The notes: a model not told the origin generated them from the letters alone. A stretch of DNA of 64,000 bases from Podocnemis expansa (GCA_007922195.1 ML682067.1:4257372-4321371); one strand, 5' to 3'. Shown: positions 1 to 12,862, counted from the first letter of the stretch. Program-made: numbers and translations.

Positions 1-905
1 TGAGGGGTGAGGGGGAAAGGGGCAGAAAGGGTGTTGGGGAATAGGGGAGCAACAGACCAGAACTGAGAAGGGAGCAGGGGGGCGGCAGTGATGAGCCAGC
101 AGGGCAGCAGTGGGGAAGGGGCAGAGCAGGGGACAGCAGTGAAGAGCCAGGGGGGCAGCAGTGAGGGAAGGGCAGAGCAGGATGGCAGCAGTTAGGAAGA
201 GGCAGAGAAGGGGGGCAGCAGTGAGGAGCCAGGGGGCAGCAGTGAGGGAAGGGGCAGAGCAGGGGGGCAGCAGTGAGGGAAGGGGCAGAGCAGGGGGCAG
301 CAGTTAGGAAGGGACACAGCAGGGGGGGCAGCAGGTAGCAGTGAGGAGGAGGCAGTAGGAGGAGCAGAGAGCAGCAGTGAGAAAGCGGCAGAGCAGGAGG
401 CAGCAGTGAGAAAAGGGGGAAGTAGGGGGCAGCAGGAGGAGCAGGGGGCAACAATAGGAAACTGAGAAGTGAGCAGGGGTGTAGCAGTGAGGAAAGGGCA
501 GAGTAGGGGGAAGCAGGGGTGACAGCAGTGAGGAAAGGGCAGAGCAGGTGGGAGCAAGGGGGCAACAGTGAGGGAAGGGCAGAGCAGTGGGGCAGCAGTG
601 AGGAAAGGGTGGAGCAGGTGGGAGCAGGAGGTCAATAGTGAGGAAAGGGCAGTGCAGGGGGGGCAAGAGCAGGAAACTGAGACGTGAGCAGAGGGCAGCA
701 GTGAGGAAAGGGCGGAGCAGGGGGCAACAGCAGGAAACTGAGAAGTGAGGAAAGGGCAGAGCAGGGGCCAGCAGGGGTGACGGAAGTGAGGAAAGGGCAG
801 AGCAGGAGGGCAGGAGTGAGGAATGGTCAGGAGGGGGGCAAGGGAAAAGCAGCAGCAGAGATTTTGGGGTAGGGAAGCTGTCAGACACTCCAGAGGAAGC
901 CAGCA
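1..905. repeat. Purine-rich minisatellite (G/A-rich VNTR)
   Basis: The first ~900 bases are degenerate tandem copies of a unit of roughly 30-60 bp built from the motifs gcagcagtgagg, aaagggcagagcagg and ggggg. The plus strand is almost free of pyrimidine runs, and the minus strand can be read as Pro/Leu/Ser-rich frames. Those frames only reflect the repeat and are not genes. The array is already under way at base 1, so it extends out of the window. Copy number is likely to vary between individuals. Confidence 0.85.
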
Positions 906-1927
906 GCAGTGGGTGGGGGGTTAGGGGCCAAGGCCAAAAGGGGACCTTGGCTTATACCCGGATCACCAATTTTAGCTTCTTTTTGGGCTCAGAATTGGGG
1001 GGGGGGGTCGGCTTATGCCCAGATCGGCTTATACCCGAGTATATACGGTAGATTTCTTTGTCTATTATGGGATGTTGTTCTTTGGGCATCTAGTAAAATA
1101 TTCTTAAGCAGGTCCCTATTATCATTTAGTATTTGTTAACAATTTTCTGTCAGTTGATTAAACTAATAATTATTCTCAGTTTTGTGAAACTGGCCCTTTT
1201 AAAGCAGCAATTTTATATAATATATATATTATTGGTTGGGATTTTATTTTGTTTGTACATAACAAATGTGATGTAGTCATGATCACTTGAACTTAAGCAA
1301 CCACTTCTTTTTAATTATGTGATCAATTCTCTATACATCAAGATGAAGAATGATATAGGCTTCCTCTGTGTTGGATGGAATGCTTCCCGAGTTAGTAAAT
1401 TATCACCTTTAATTTTTAGAAATTTCAAGGATGTTTAAGTATTGGCAGCATAGAATGAATAGAATTCTAGAAATGTAGGGCTGGAAGCAGAAGTGTTGCA
1501 GGCTAAGGGTTGGGGCCCAGGCCCACCCCACCCTCACCATGTGTTCCTGATCCTGCTCTGGGGCCCAATTCGGCACCAGCTGCTGCTGCTTGCCAGTAGT
1601 GACAGAGGCTGGCTCTTGCTCCGAGCCACTTACAGGAAGCTTGAAGCTGGAGCTGGCTCCTGCTGCTTGTGGGCAGTGGCAGTTGCTGGCTCTAGCTTTG
1701 AGCCTCTTGCCACTTGCTGGCAAGCAGGCCGGAGCCAGATCTGGTCCCTTCTGCTGCGCTGCTGTCCAGGCACAGCAGGCTGCAGATGCAGGGCCCATGC
1801 CCTGCTGGCCCCAGTGCAGTGATGCCCCTGGCTGGAAGGGACCTCATGAGGTCATCCATTTCTAACCCCTGGTGCTGTGGGAGAACCAAATAAACCTAGA
1901 TCATCCATGAATGGTGTTTGTCTAACC
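906..1927. other. Intergenic sequence, no gene seen
   Basis: No exon is recognisable. Bases 940-1050 contain a short-period repeat with the phrase cttatacccg twice, followed by gagtatatacggtag, which looks like the end of an interspersed element I cannot name. Bases 1480-1870 are GC-rich with open frames on both strands, which is composition rather than coding. Confidence 0.5.
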
Positions 1928-2371
1928 CAGGGGTGGCCAAACTTATGGAACTCAAGAGCCACACAAGTTGATTATCAAATCTTCGAGAGCCAGACTGAGG
2001 CATATGGCCATATGCTTTTACCTGTTTCAAAATTACTAAGTTTAAAATTCATTGCACACTTTAATTTTACCATAAAAAGAGAACAAATATCAATCCTACT
2101 AATGTCAGATTCTAATAATCACTTAAAGTTACCATGAAAATTAGGCCTATATAGTAAAAACTTAGCTGCTGCTCGATATAGAAGACTGCAAGCTAGTGGC
2201 GAGTTTTTTAAAATCCTGACCAGGCTGCACTTATCCCCACCATCCTGACTCCTGCCTGAACTCCTAGGCTGGGGCTTCTTTCCTAAACTATTTGCTGACG
2301 TTCTTCTGGGAGCCACAATTTTTCATTCAAGAGCCACATGTGGCTCCTGAGCTGCAGTTTGGCCATACCTG
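1928..2371. mobile_element. Non-autonomous hAT-like DNA element (444 bp)
   Basis: The element starts caggggtggccaaact and ends agtttggccatacctg, which are imperfect terminal inverted repeats. It is flanked by a perfect 8-bp direct repeat, gtctaacc (1920-1927 and 2372-2379). An 8-bp target duplication with CAG...CTG ends is typical of the hAT superfamily. No transposase frame is present, so it would need transposase in trans. Confidence 0.8.
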
Positions 2372-2859
2372 GTCTAACCTGTTAGGTTTTAATATTTTTA
2401 TGTCTTTTTAGATATTTCTGTCAGGTCACTTCTGTTATATCTTAGGTACCTTTCCCAGCAGCAAGCTGGGGGATGAAACTCACACAAGTAGCAGATAGTC
2501 ATACCAGACCCACCCAGGACAATGGTGCTGTAAACAATCAATAAGGCAGTGACCAGCTGCCCACTGAGAAACCCTGACTTAGATAGGAACAATACGTTCC
2601 CCAGATTTTCTGGCACACACCCTCCTTACATGTAAGGACTGTCCTCTCCACCCCATTCCCCACTCTAATTGTAGTCATAGGGTTTTTAATGTAATTAATG
2701 TTCTGTAACAGCCAGTATTACTTCTGTTCTCTCCAGGTGAAATAAGGTCCGTACTTGTAAGTAAATAGGTAAAGAATTCCAAATGGATTATGTAATTGAT
2801 AAAGAAGCATATGTATCTGACCACTGTAATATCTTCAATTTGAAGCTGAATCCAGTCAG

Positions 2860-4240
2860 CTTTGCCTCTTGGTACCTTGAATAAGAGCTTCTTCAGTATA
2901 GTCTATGGGGTCTGCTCCTTTTGGAGAAACCCTTCCAGGTTTACAAACCTGCTCTTAAAAACATCCAGTGATGGGGATTCTGTAGCCTCCTTTGGAAGCC
3001 TACTCAAAGCCTTAGTTACCCCTATAGTTAGAAAGTTTTCCCGAACATCTAACCTAAATCTCTCTTGCTGCAGATTAAGCCCATTATTTCTTGTCCATCC
3101 TGCAGTGGACATGGAGAACAATTAATCCCCATCCTCTTCATAACAGCACTTAACATATTTGAAGACTGACAAGGTCCCCTCTTAGGGCAGGTCTATATTA
3201 CTGCTTATGTAAGTATAACATCATTTAGGATGTGACAAAGCCACTTTCCTGGGAGATGCAAGTTGCACAGACCTAAGCATTAGTGTGGACATTACTATGT
3301 TGATGGGTGATGCTCTCTTGCTCACATAGTCACCACCTCTAACAGAGGTGGAGTAATTGTGTTACTAGGAGAGTGCTTATAGTGGAGACAAGGCTTTAGT
3401 TGTCTTTTCTCAATACTAACATGCTCAGTGTTTTTAACCTCTCCTCAAAGGACAGGTTTCTTTTGTCATTTTGTTGCTTTCCTCTCAACCCTCATCACTC
3501 GTTCCCATCCTTTTTCTAAAGTGTGGCACCCAGAACTGGACACAACACTCCAGCTGAGGCCTTATCAGTGCTGAGTGGAGTGGGACAATCACCTTCCAGG
3601 TCTTAAATAGAAAACTCCTGTTAATACACCCCAGAATACTAGTCTTTTTTGTAACTGTGTTATGCTGTCAACTTGTTCGGTTTATGATCCATTATAATCA
3701 TCAGATCATTTTCAGCATAACTACCTCCTAGCCAGTTATTCCCAATTCTGTAGATGTGCACTGGATTTTTACTTTTTAAGGCAATGTATTTACTGAATTT
3801 CATCTTGTGGAATTCAAACCAATTCTCCAGTTTGCCAAGGTCACTTTGAATCCTAATCCTGTCCTCCAAAATGCCTGCAGCTCCTCCCAGGTTGGTGTCA
3901 CCTGCAAACTTTATAAGTCATTCCATTATCAAGATCATTAATGAAAATATTGACTAGTTTCAGATGCAGGACTGTCTGGTGCAGGCCCTCACTTGATACA
4001 CCCTTCCAATTTGACAGCGAGCCATTGGTAATTACTCTTTGAATGCAGTCTTTCAACCAGTTGGGCGTTCATCTTGTAGTAATTTGAGTTAGACCATATT
4101 TCCCATGTTTGCTTACAAAAATGTCATATGGGACTGTATCAAAAGCCTTTACCATAGTCAAAATGGATCACATCTACTGCTTCCTTCCTCTGTCACTCAG
4201 AATTCAGTTTCCCAGGACAATGCAGCTTTTTCTTCCCTCT
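2860..4240 (-). mobile_element. CR1/L3-type LINE fragment (3' part of reverse transcriptase ORF and tail)
   Basis: On the minus strand, broken frames read like the C-terminal part of a CR1-clade reverse transcriptase ORF. The 2903-3121 frame contains the end-of-ORF pattern (RLDVRENFLTIGV, then a LPKEATESPSL-type block), and 3660-3869 holds an upstream segment. The nucleotide text at 3.5-3.95 kb resembles the ancient amniote L3 family as I remember it. It has many stops and frameshifts and is split by a small DNA element at 3186-3394. It is dead. Confidence 0.7.
3186..3394. mobile_element. Small DNA transposon-like insertion in the L3 LINE
   Basis: The segment interrupts the LINE. Its ends are loosely inverted: ggtctatattactgcttatg at the left against the reverse complement of gtgcttatagtggagacaag at the right. 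The flanks cttag and tttag suggest a short target duplication. The TCTACACT-type termini recur at 37.2 kb and 12.7 kb. The superfamily cannot be assigned by eye. Confidence 0.5.
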
Positions 4241-6814
4241 ACATGTTATAGAAAGGTACTTAAATAGATCCTGATCTCTTGTCTCTTATCAAGCATCCTG
4301 TCTTGTGTTTTATGTTAGAAAATTGATCCATATGCATTCAGGATCACTTGCTTCTGAGTTGTCAGTTACTTGAAAACAAATAACGGTAATGCCATTTTTG
4401 TCAGTGGTACTCCCCACCCCTCTGGCCTACTCAACCCTTTCTAAAAAGATCACTGAGTTTAACATGCCAGTCATGCAAATCTTCCCATCAGGTTTCAGCA
4501 ATACCAGCTAAATTAAATTCATGCTCAAAACCAAGCAATTCTGATTTCTCTCATTTATTATCCAGACCCTTAGCACTGGTGTATACAATTAAGAATTTTT
4601 TGTATTCACTCCCTTGGTGCTTTGATTAATCATGTTTTTGACATGCAGATTTTGTGTGAAATGAGTGATCAATTGTTCCCCCTTTTCATCTTTTCTTTTT
4701 GTTCTTAGTTTAATTCACTCCTACCTAGTCTAGCCAACTTGTCTTCTAGAAGATTGATTTTTCTTATGCCATCATGGAGGCCATCCAAATTATACAGATC
4801 CCTTTCCCCACAGAAGATGACCCAATGTTTGACAAATCCCAGACTCTCTCTCTTACACCACTCATTCAGCAAATGGTTCACTTAGAGAATCTTCTGCCTT
4901 CTGTCTTCCTTTGTTCATGGGAGTGGAAAGAACTCCGAGAAGATCACTTTGACATTCCTCTACTGCGACATCCTTCAGAGTTCCCTAGAATCAGTGAGGT
5001 GTCATGAAGCTGTGCCATTAGTGCTGAAATGCTCCCTTACCAGTGGAGCTTTGTCAGCTGACATCAGAAGCCTATCCAGCCTTTCAGTCACATCTTGTGC
5101 CATAGACCTGGGAAGACAGCACATCATTCTTCTGTCTCCTCGTTCCCTTTTCTTTCTCCTTCACACCAAATATTTCTTCCCTGGCTGAGTGGAAATCACT
5201 CCAAGAGTGCAATTGATTGTCTTGTCATGGATTGGCCTGAGAGGCTATCTTCAGTTGTGTCCAATACAGTTCTCTGCTCTCTTCCACCAGAGATGTTTTC
5301 TGCAGTTTCCATGCTGAGGACCTGAGCCTGACTGGATGAAATTCATTCTGGCTGTCTTCTTTTTGTGGTCAAAGCCCATCCATCTTCTTGTCTCCCACTC
5401 TGTTTGCTTGATCAAGTGTTTGCTTGGCAACTAATTCATATACTAAGTCAAACTGCCTGGCCGCTCTTCCTCACTAGCAGAGACTTGTAAACATGGAGCC
5501 TGATCACAGACTCAAGGGTCCTGACAACATGATTCTCACAGAGACACAAACAGATGTGTCTCACTTGCCTGCTCAGGGGCCCATAGTTTAGCTGCACAAT
5601 CCTTGGAGAGACCAAAACAAATAAACACATAATCTCCCAAGTCCTTTTGCCTACAGTATAGGTTACATACTGTATGTGAGAGTTGTCTGAAGTAACAAAC
5701 TGAAGGTAGGTGTTGATATATACTAGGCCAAATATGTAATCAAGATTCCCAGAACAAAGGGGCTTTGAAAACCATAAATGAAAAGCACTGTGTTAAGACT
5801 CGGGTGTTCTTTGTTTTGAGTATTCTGGAGAAAATGTCAATTCTGACTGTTTCATAATTCACCAGTACCACTGTATTATCACTGAAATTGCCTTTGTCCT
5901 ACACATTATCTGAGCAAAATGGGTACTGTGATAGCCCAATAGTCACTGTGATTCTTAAAAAGAAGATAGTACAAAATTATGGCTTCTTCCACTAAATCTA
6001 CTTCTGATGGTTGTTTCATGACCCAGGTAATATGTTTCATAAACTACCCCTAATAGTACAACTTGGAGGTAGCTAAATTGTAGGAATAAAATTCCTTCCT
6101 TTATCATATTAGAAGGAGCTTCCATTTCAGCCTCAGGGAACTACAGTAGAATACATACACAGCTATTAAAATGTTCTGCAGAGTACTGCTGTAAAATCAT
6201 GGGCCCACAGCCTAGGCACTTCATTAATTTCTTGGGGTTTAAAAATTGGTAAATGTAATCAGCAGAGGAAAATGACTGGAACAAACACACCTCAATGGCT
6301 TTAGGCACCTGCAGCATTAATAAAGGGACTGTGCCTCTCAAGTAGGAAAGAATAAATTAATTTCTATTTAAAGCTGCTGCGGATAAAGCTCTCTGGAAGT
6401 GCACAAAAAATTACTACAGTTCATCATATGTAAATTACCTTAACAAAAGATAGTATTGCTAAGTCTAATTACTGCCATTCAACACATGCTGGGAGAAAGC
6501 ATAATACCATAACAAGAAAAATCAAAAGACAATTATTTATTTGTGTGCCTGCCCCAAGATGCAAAAGTCTGGACTCCTGGCCCTTTATTGGCCCAACTTA
6601 GCTTGCAGTCAAATACTGTAAGTCTGCTGTTCTCCTTGTTTCAGGGAGTTTGTTAGACTCCTCTTGCTTCCAGTGTCAGCTAAGCATCTAGGCATAATAG
6701 TTCCCTACCCGATTTTGCCTCTCCCCCCATATAACTTAACATTTTGGAAGAGCCAGTTCCATGTCAGCAACCACAGCACTCTCTGAAGCATGGTTTGCTA
6801 ATGATGTACTCATA
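4241..6814. other. Intergenic, no gene seen
   Basis: This is AT-leaning sequence with only short random frames. The 4774-5007 and 4949-5325 frames have no recognisable domain and no convincing splice context. Bases 4.25-4.8 kb may be a further degraded part of the LINE before it. Confidence 0.5.
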
Positions 6815-7529
6815 GGTCACAAGGGAGCAATATGGTCATTTAGTCTGACTTCCTGTACACTGCAGGCCACAAAACTTCACTCACCCACTCCTGCAATAAA
6901 CTCTATCCTATGACTGAGTTATTAAATTCTTCAAATCATGATTTAAAGACTTTTAAGATACAGAGAATACACCAGCAAGTGAGCCATGCCTCATGCTACA
7001 GAGGAAGGTGAAAAAGCCCCAGAACTCTAGCCAATATGCCCTGGGGGAAAATTCTCTCCTGACCCCAGATATGGTGATCAGTTAAACCCTGAGCACACGG
7101 GTAAGTCCCACCAGCTAGTCACCCCAGAAAGAATTCTCTGTAATAATTCAGAACCCATCCCATCCAATGTCCCTTCTCAGGCCACAGGCATATCCACCAC
7201 CAGTAGACAAAACTCAGTTTATTGTCAAATTAGGCTACCCCATCATACCATCCTCTCCTTAAATTTATCAAACTCAGTTTTGAAGGCTGTTACGTTTTTT
7301 GCCCCTGCAGCTCCCCTTGAAAGGCTATTCCAGAACTTTATTGCTCTGATGGTTAGAAACCTGTGTCTAATTTCAAGCCTAAATTTCCTGATGGACAGTT
7401 TGCATGCATTAGTTCTTGTGTCCACATTGGTGCTGTATTCAATTAATTCCTCTCCCTCCCTGGTATTTAACCCTCTGATATATTTATAGATAGCAATCAT
7501 AACTCTTCTCAACCTTCTTTTGATTAGGC

Positions 7530-7711
7530 CAGGGGTCTCAAATCACCACAAGGGCCGCGTGAGGACTAGTATGTTAGCCTGAGGGCTGCACCACTGAAAC
7601 CTTTTCATACAATGATATTTCAAATACTGGCAATCATAGTGTCATTGTGGGCTGCAGGAAATAGCTTTAGGGGCTACATGTGGCCCATGGGCTATGTGTT
7701 TGAGACCCCTG
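7530..7711. mobile_element. hAT-like non-autonomous element (182 bp) nested in CR1
   Basis: Its termini are caggggtctcaaa and tttgagacccctg, a near-perfect inverted pair. The 8-bp flanks are gattaggc and gattagcc, with one mismatch. The internal text (ggcccatgggc, gggctgca) recurs at 31702-31910 and 40151-40363, so this is a multicopy family. Confidence 0.85.
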
Positions 7712-7754
7712 GATTAGCCTAACAAGCCAAGCTCTTTAAGTCTCATCTCATAAG

Positions 7755-7921
7755 CAGGGGCGTCACTTGTGCCGGGCTTGCAGGGCTTGAGCCCAGAGTC
7801 CTGGTGCCAGAGCCACAGGTCTGCCGTGGTGGCGGCTGCAGCAGCAATGCACTTAAAACATATGAGCCTTGAGTCCTGGTGCTCAAGCCTCAAATCTTTT
7901 TCCAGGCCAGGGGCACTCCTG
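7755..7921. mobile_element. hAT-like non-autonomous element (167 bp) nested in CR1
   Basis: It begins caggggcgtcact and ends aggggcactcctg, with a perfect 8-bp duplication ctcataag on both sides (7747-7754 and 7922-7929). Removing it and one copy of the duplication rejoins the CR1 reading. It is a different family from the neighbour at 7530. Confidence 0.85.
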
Positions 7922-8350
7922 CTCATAAGGCAGGTTTTCCATTCCACGGAGCATCCTTGTAGCCCTTCTCTGCATCGATTCCAGTTTGAATTCATCTTTC
8001 TTAAATATGGGAGACCAGAACTGCACACAATATTCCAGATGTGGTCTCACTAGTGCCTTGTATAATGGTACTAACACCTACCTATTTCTACTGGAAATAC
8101 CTCATCTGATGCATCATAGTATCACATTAGCTTTTTTCATAGCCACATCATGGTGGTAGCTCATCGTCATCCTGCGATCAACCAGTACACCCAGGTCCTT
8201 CTCGGCCTCCATCACTTCCAACTGATGTGTCCCCAACTCACAGGAAAAATTCTTATTGGTCCCTAGATGCATGACCTTGCACTTCCTGTTATTAAATTTG
8301 CTTCTCTTCCTAATACTCCAGTTTACAAGGTCATCAAGATCATTCATGTA

Positions 8351-10419
8351 GGGGCCACTTCAATGACCATCAAATCAACAACCTCTGGGGTATATGTGCA
8401 AGATAACTAGTTGTGTATTCTGACACCATATTATACCTTAGCACAGGAAGTGAAGATAGTGTTTAGAGGACAGCAAAGAGGGGTGATAAGTAAATACGCA
8501 GATAAGTAAAACATAATCAACTGAATTATAATTCAGCTAGGAGAGCTGCGGGGGGGGGGGGGGCCAGTGATCTGTTTGGTCAGTTGCCTCAGTGATCAGG
8601 GCCTGCTGCTCCAATCATTTAGTTCAGTATATCAGGCCCTTCTTGCCCATGAATAGAATTCAGCTAGGTTATATCCTTTGTCACTAACCCCTAGTTCTGT
8701 CTACCCAAGGGCTAGGTGTAGGGGAATCTGCTGCAGGTAGGAGGATGACCCAGGCCTTCCTGCTCTACCAGGTCCCAGCCCAGAGACCTGACAGTGCGAC
8801 AGTGTGGGATAGCCTGTGCTCAACTCATCTCCAGGTCACCACCCTTAGGTCACTTTCTACCCAAGCTGCTTCCTCAGTTTGAAGCACGGAAACTGTTTAA
8901 TTACAATCCTTTGCTCAAAACCCCAGGCTCTGACACAGGTGGCCCTGCATGTAGTCCTCCTCCAGGGGTGATGTCTGAAAGGAGGCAAGGGAAAGACTCA
9001 CAACCAGACCTCTTCTGTGAGAGCTTCTTCTCTTCCTGGAAATGGCTTGTCTCCCTCACCACCCCACCTGGGCTGCTGAAGTTCTCTTCATCCTGCTGCT
9101 TTCCCCAGGAGCATGCTCAGCCTTGCCAGATTTCTGGCCCAGTATTGCTCCAGCCTTTCTGCTGCCTACATCTTAAGTGTGGGGTTTGTAAATCCCATCA
9201 CAATAGGTCAGTAATGTGTCCAAGACATTAACATCTTTACTCTTATAAATCTGTCATGGGGGTTGCAAGTAGACAGGCTCAGTCCTGAGAGCTACTGCAG
9301 ATAGGAGATTGCTCAGTATAGCCACAGGGTTAATGCTGGCACATAGACAAGAAAATTTACCAGAACAGAACACTAAAATATACTTGGGCAGAGGTTGTAA
9401 AAAGAAAATATTTTATACACCATCTTCATTTTGTGACTAAAAGTAGAAGTATTTCTCAACCATTTAGATTTTTTTTTGTCAAGTTCTGTGGCAATTTCAG
9501 AAAATAACCGGTAAGCGTATTTCTCTTTTCTGCCCAATGAACTGTTAAGTCAATCATATTGTTTTTGTTATACCATTTAATGTACCCTTCAGAAGAAATT
9601 TATATTATGCTTGCTACATTAAACAGCTGAGAAATTATAACTGGCTCTGAAAATTTTACTCTTCCATAGAGAAAATGAGTATATCAAAGTGTCATTAATT
9701 CTAAGAATGCAGATCATAACAAAATAATGCTTTCTGTTTAGTCTCATTTATGTCCACAGGTTGCAGCAGAAGGCGGTAAAGATTTCAGAGGGTGATTGAA
9801 CAGATTCATGGATTAGGATTAGGAACTATTTCTGGATGAAGAGGCTACCCAGCTTTGCAGCATGAATAGATGCCACTAACATAAGCCCAGGAGTGTTGCA
9901 ACCAACACAACAGTTAGTTAGTATCTTATGAATTTAGGAAGGAAAAGTTTGATCTTCTGAAAGATTATTTAATGATGTGCTTTTCAAGCACAAACTGGAG
10001 TGAATGAGATTTCTTGCACAAGCTATATCTAAACTGTCGAATCACTAATTAGTGATTGACAGGTCACATAGACGGCAGAGATTTCTTGTTCCTTATGGGT
10101 GTAAGCCATCATTAGGTGCTTAATTTAAATATTGGGAAGAGCAATACCTCACTTCATTGTTAGATTCATTAAGAAAGTGCATTTTTAATTAATTTCCAAG
10201 CCATATAGGAAATCACTATAAGAACTAGAAAGTGATAGTGTAAATCAGTGTTGTATCACTAGAAAAGTTCTCAAAACTCCTTTTGAAAAACATAGTCATC
10301 CAATACCTGGATTTAATACCAATAACCAGTGTAATAACTCAAATCCTCAGCACCTAGTGCACATTAACAAATCAGTTCAGCCTCACAACAGCTGTCAGGT
10401 AGATAGGTCACTGTTGCAG
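8351..10419. other. Intergenic, no gene seen; homopolymer G run
   Basis: An uninterrupted run of G lies near 8550-8564. The 8794-9231 frame (145 codons) has no recognisable domain and I take it as chance. The rest is AT-rich with no exon that I can support. Confidence 0.5.
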
Positions 10420-10976
10420 CAGGGCCAGCCCAAGGTTATTTGGCACCCTAGGCGCCTGTGATTTTGCCCCCCAACCCTGGTAGTGGCCTGGGTCACAGGC
10501 TAGGTAGTGGGCCTTTCCTCCAAGTCCTCCTAGGGCCTCCCACCAAAACCTAGCTGAACTGTGTGCCAAGCCAAGCGGAGGGGCTGGGCTGGCCCTGGCC
10601 AAGTGGTGGGCCCGGTTGGTGGGCTGGGCCAGGCCGCTCTGGACCATGGGCTGGCCAAGGGGCATGGGCTGAGCTGTGGGCTGGTCAAGGGTCTCCTGTC
10701 CTCCTCCTGCCCCTCTCAGCCCCTCCCAAGCCTGTTCCTGGTCCACCTCCCCCTCCCCTCAATCCTTTCCCTAACCGCTCCCCTTACCTTTTCTGGGGAG
10801 CAGAGCCAGGTGAAATAGGTTCCTGCGTTGCTCCGCCCTGGACTATGTGCCTCTGCGGAGCAGGGCAGGAAATTTAAAATAAGCTCATTGGCCCCAGCCC
10901 AGCGGCCCTTGGTGTCCCCTACTATCTGGCACCCTAGGAGACCGCCTAGGTCACTTCTATGCTACGACCGGCCCTG
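10420..10976. mobile_element. GC-rich hAT-like element (557 bp)
   Basis: The left end cagggccagccc and right end cgaccggccctg form inverted termini. The flanking octamers tgttgcag and agtcacag match at 5 of 8 positions. The frames on both strands here (10408-10877) are a by-product of GC-rich repeat sequence and show no domain. Confidence 0.6.
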
Positions 10977-12655
10977 AGTCACAGTATCATTATTTTACAA
11001 ATAGGGAAGTAGATATGGAATGAGCCAGAACATCTAGACTGCAGTTTTACAGCTCTGCAGCCTGAGGCCATGTCAGTGGACACAAGCTGGTTGTGGGTGG
11101 TTTAATTGCACTATAGACATAGAAAGATGGAATAATTTACCCAAGTCACACAAGGAACTTGTGGTGGAACAGGAAACTGAATCCAGGTCTCACAAGTCCC
11201 AGACTACATGTAAATCAAAGGGATGTTATTCCAATCTAGCTGAGCTTCTCTGGGCATATGTTTTTGTTTCCAGAATGATGACACTCTCTTTTGGCTTTGT
11301 ATTTCTAGAAAGATCTTGCCCAAAAATGAAACCCAGCTTTCCCTCTCAGAAACCCAAACCTGCTGCAACTCTGGGAGGTTGGGTCCAGTTTTGGCTTCCA
11401 CAGAATAAGGAAAGCATAAAGAAAACAAAGGAAGACAACAAAAGTAGTTCCAAGATTTGAAGAAACCAAGGAAGCTAAATTTACTAGTACAGACCTAGAT
11501 TTTCAAGACAACAGACAGACATCAAATAGCGTATATTGTGTGCAGATAGCTAAACCAAAATGTTAATGGAAGTTTTATTCATTTAGGCTCCGAAGGCATT
11601 TCCTTTACTGAAAATGAAGACATCTAGCCATTTGAGATTGTGGCTATTTTTTGCTCCCCAAACCACCATTTATCTCAACAAAATTTTAAACACAGACATC
11701 TTAAAAACCTTGAGACACAGACTAGAAATGTTGCAGAAACAGGTACTCAGATGAGTTAATATCCTACAGAGATACTTTCTGACAGCAACTAGCCAGAGCT
11801 ACTCCGTGGCAAAAATTCAACAAAAACCAAATTACACTGACGATGAGTGACTACCTTGGAGAAGTTCTCATCAGGGAGGAGTATTATTTACACTAGATAA
11901 CAATAGCCCATCTTAGTTTGAGTTAGGGGAAAGGGAGGGAGAAGCAATGAGAAACCAAGCTGGAATCCTTCAATTCAAGGAAAGCATGAGAACTGGCTGA
12001 CAGATATAAGTAACAAACTGATATTTGCATTCACAATGGTTGGTCTATTGCCCTTACCTGTAGAATACCCATAATTTCCACTGTAAATCAGGTGTTACAC
12101 ACTATAACACCATTAATATAATGGGGGTGAAGGTCCAGAGGTCTAGAAACAATCCCCTACTTCCTGAGAGACTACCACATTCGAGCTTCCACCAGATTGC
12201 TCTGGCAGATTAGTTATCAATGGGCTGTGAGCTTTACGAATCCAGAAACTACAGGATGCGTCATCAACAAAGGGCCAGATAGGTTATGCGCCTCAGTCCG
12301 ATTGATTCTAGATGCATGACTTAAGCATGTAGGTGATGCTGGAAAGCTGTCTGTGCAACTTGTAGGATCACTAGCCATCTGCTACAACAGACTCTGCTCC
12401 TTCAGTTTCGTTCCTGACTTCTGACCCAAGGTCTGGTTCTTAGCTTTCAACTTAACCTCTGACCTGTGGCTTTGGTCCTACTTACTCTGGATCCACCAAA
12501 TAGGCCTGATGACCCATGACCCATCCATAAGAGTTTGTTCAGACTTCCCAGACCATGCTAGGGAGAGAGTTGGCATCCTGTTGCCAAGAAAAATCCATGG
12601 AGCATCCTGATGCAGGGTTGGAGCCCACAAAAAGTTATGCCTGAAGAAATCTGTT
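10977..12655. other. Intergenic, no gene seen
   Basis: Frames at 11161-11460 and 11204-11428 overlap on opposite strands and have no recognisable domain. I see nothing else of note. Confidence 0.45.
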
Positions 12656-12794
12656 AGGGTATGTCCACGCACACACAGTTTAAATCAAAACATTGCTGGT
12701 TATTTTGATTTAAAAAATGGTAAGTCCACATAACATTCCCTTATTTCGAAATGAGGAGCTCCCTCATTTTGATATAAGGAACGCTATATTGATA

Positions 12795-12862
12795 TAGCGG
12801 GGGTTGGACTAGATGACCTCGTGGGGTCCCTTCCAACCCTATGATTCTATGATTCTATGATA
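12795..12862 (+). repeat. CR1/SINE-type 3' tail
   Basis: The sequence gggggttggactagatgacc, continuing through tcccttccaaccctatg and a (gattctat)n tail, is the 3' end shared by CR1 LINEs and the SINEs they mobilise in sauropsids. The same tail is seen at 61620-61690, and a variant at 28655-28713. Confidence 0.8.

Larger units (their letters stand above)
6815..8350 (-). mobile_element. CR1 LINE, 3' half of ORF2 plus 3' UTR, with two nested insertions
   Basis: Read on the minus strand, frames at 8114-8347, 7883-8077 and 7243-7512 follow the order of a CR1 reverse transcriptase C-terminal region. They show KCKVMHLG, EKDLGVLVD, then [13 protein letters not shown], then the terminal region ending FKTEFDKFKERMV. 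The 3' untranslated part runs to about 6815. Two hAT-like elements (7530-7711 and 7755-7921) split the ORF, and the CR1 reading resumes on each side of them. It is 5'-truncated and decayed. Confidence 0.85.

Noticed and set aside
192..888. Long minus-strand frames rich in Pro, Leu, Ser and Cys
   Set aside because: They are translations of the G/A minisatellite. The same repeating peptide words appear in more than one frame.
4774..5325. Overlapping plus-strand frames that might be exons
   Set aside because: No recognisable protein family and no consistent splice sites. The reading depends on alternative frames of one AT/CT-rich stretch.
8794..9231. 145-codon plus-strand frame
   Set aside because: No domain, no splice context and no similarity I recognise. 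Length is within chance for this composition.
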